Positions 63,613-64,000 of a stretch of DNA of 64,000 nt are shown one piece after another. The position numbers were made by a program, and so were the translations under genes. This stretch comes from Tyzzerella sp. An114 (lineage in GTDB: Bacteria > Bacillota > Clostridia > Lachnospirales > Anaerotignaceae): the NCBI RefSeq assembly GCF_002161055.1, contig NZ_NFLT01000002.1, positions 124,001-188,000 on the forward strand, written 5' to 3'. The notes under the pieces are model-generated. The model saw only the letters and a program-made list of their open reading frames with translations, did no database searches and was not told where the DNA came from. The stretch's first letter is position 1. Each line of letters begins with the position of its first letter.

Positions 63613-64000
63613 TTAGGAGTTTTGTGTATTTGCTGATCTATACTTTCTTGTAACTCTTGACAATACAAGTGAAACAACAACACAAAGTAATGCCATTACA
63701 ATAGCATAGATAAACATCATGTTATAACCTGTTTTGCCTGCATATGTATCAAGCCATCCACCTATCATTGTGTACATAAATACGTCAGGTGTATAACCAA
63801 GGCAAGAAACTATACCAGAAACACGTCCTGTAAGTTCAACAGGAATTCCAGCATCATCAATAACTGCGAAGTACTGGCTTCTTACTGCATATATGAATAA
63901 TAATCCAAATACAAAGTTAACTATAACTGCATTAACAAGACCTGCTTCTGCTGGAAGGAAGAGGAATAATGCAAATGAAGCTGCAAGAAGAAGTGCACCG
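63613..64000 (-). CDS. MFS transporter, C-terminal part
   Basis: About 129 C-terminal residues on the minus strand, running off the right edge, so no start codon is in the window. Four hydrophobic spans; RSQYFAVIDDAGIPVELTGRVSGIVSCLGYTPD contains a loop typical of MFS proteins with a PxxxTGxxxG-like motif between spans 10 and 11. It ends in a short basic tail. Substrate unknown. Confidence 0.82.
   Translation of the reverse strand, partial: GALLLAASFALFLFLPAEAGLVNAVIVNFVFGLLFIYAVRSQYFAVIDDAGIPVELTGRVSGIVSCLGYTPDVFMYTMIGGWLDTYAGKTGYNMMFIYAIVMALLCVVVSLVLSRVTRKYRSANTQNS

Overview
The window is ordinary chromosome of a low-GC, anaerobic, endospore-forming Firmicute, most likely a Clostridia member close to Lachnospirales. 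The evidence is strongly AT-rich sequence (about 30% GC by eye), purine-rich Shine-Dalgarno sites, many U-tailed hairpins, the spore germination protease GPR, a GerMN protein and a SpoVB-like flippase, two catalytic [FeFe] hydrogenases plus a sensory one, a reverse rubrerythrin and a complete F-type ATP synthase operon. No rRNA, tRNA, CRISPR array, insertion sequence or prophage was seen.

Layout. 1-6.9 kb: K+ uptake (end of a TrkH/KtrB gene plus ktrA), an rRNA/tRNA methylase, purH behind a ZTP riboswitch, gpr, rpsT with a structured leader, a YbaK deacylase, an MgtC protein and an HD hydrolase. 6.9-16.6 kb: a D,D-carboxypeptidase, then comEA, a response regulator/kinase pair, a GerMN protein, comEC and holA, then an exonuclease and a small acidic protein. 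16.6-25.1 kb: a type II topoisomerase pair behind a short terminated RNA leader, two small ORFs (one very Cys-rich), an amidase and a large hybrid histidine kinase. 25.1-28.6 kb: a monomeric [FeFe] hydrogenase, endonuclease III, and a LacI-family regulator divergent from the next operon. 29-35.1 kb: atpBEFHAGDC. 35.3-43.5 kb: reverse rubrerythrin with a PerR-like box, an M16 peptidase, purMND, an acetyltransferase, an HD nucleotidase and a His-less HPr-like protein. 43.9-48.5 kb: a THUMP-type RNA methylase, tgt-yajC and an ABC-F ATPase. 48.9-53.5 kb: a four-gene hydrogenase signalling operon. 53.7-64 kb: putP, DegV, CarD, a YacL-like PIN/TRAM protein, an IspD-RNase H fusion, a cold-shock protein, typA, a SpoVB/MurJ-like flippase and the end of an MFS transporter.

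The most notable system is the operon at 48.9-53.5 kb. It encodes a small [2Fe-2S] thioredoxin-fold protein, a sensory-type [FeFe]-hydrogenase-like protein with a PAS domain whose proton-transfer Cys and L2 Glu are replaced, a SpoIIE-type PP2C phosphatase with an extra C-terminal domain, and a catalytic-type [FeFe] hydrogenase. It reads as a redox/H2-sensing relay linked to an enzymatic hydrogenase.

Other points of interest are a LacI-type regulator divergent from the ATP synthase operon with operator-like palindromes at both promoters, an IspD-RNase HI fusion, a ComEC whose metallo-beta-lactamase-like domain has lost its metal motif, and undescribed-looking leaders before rpsT and the topoisomerase operon.
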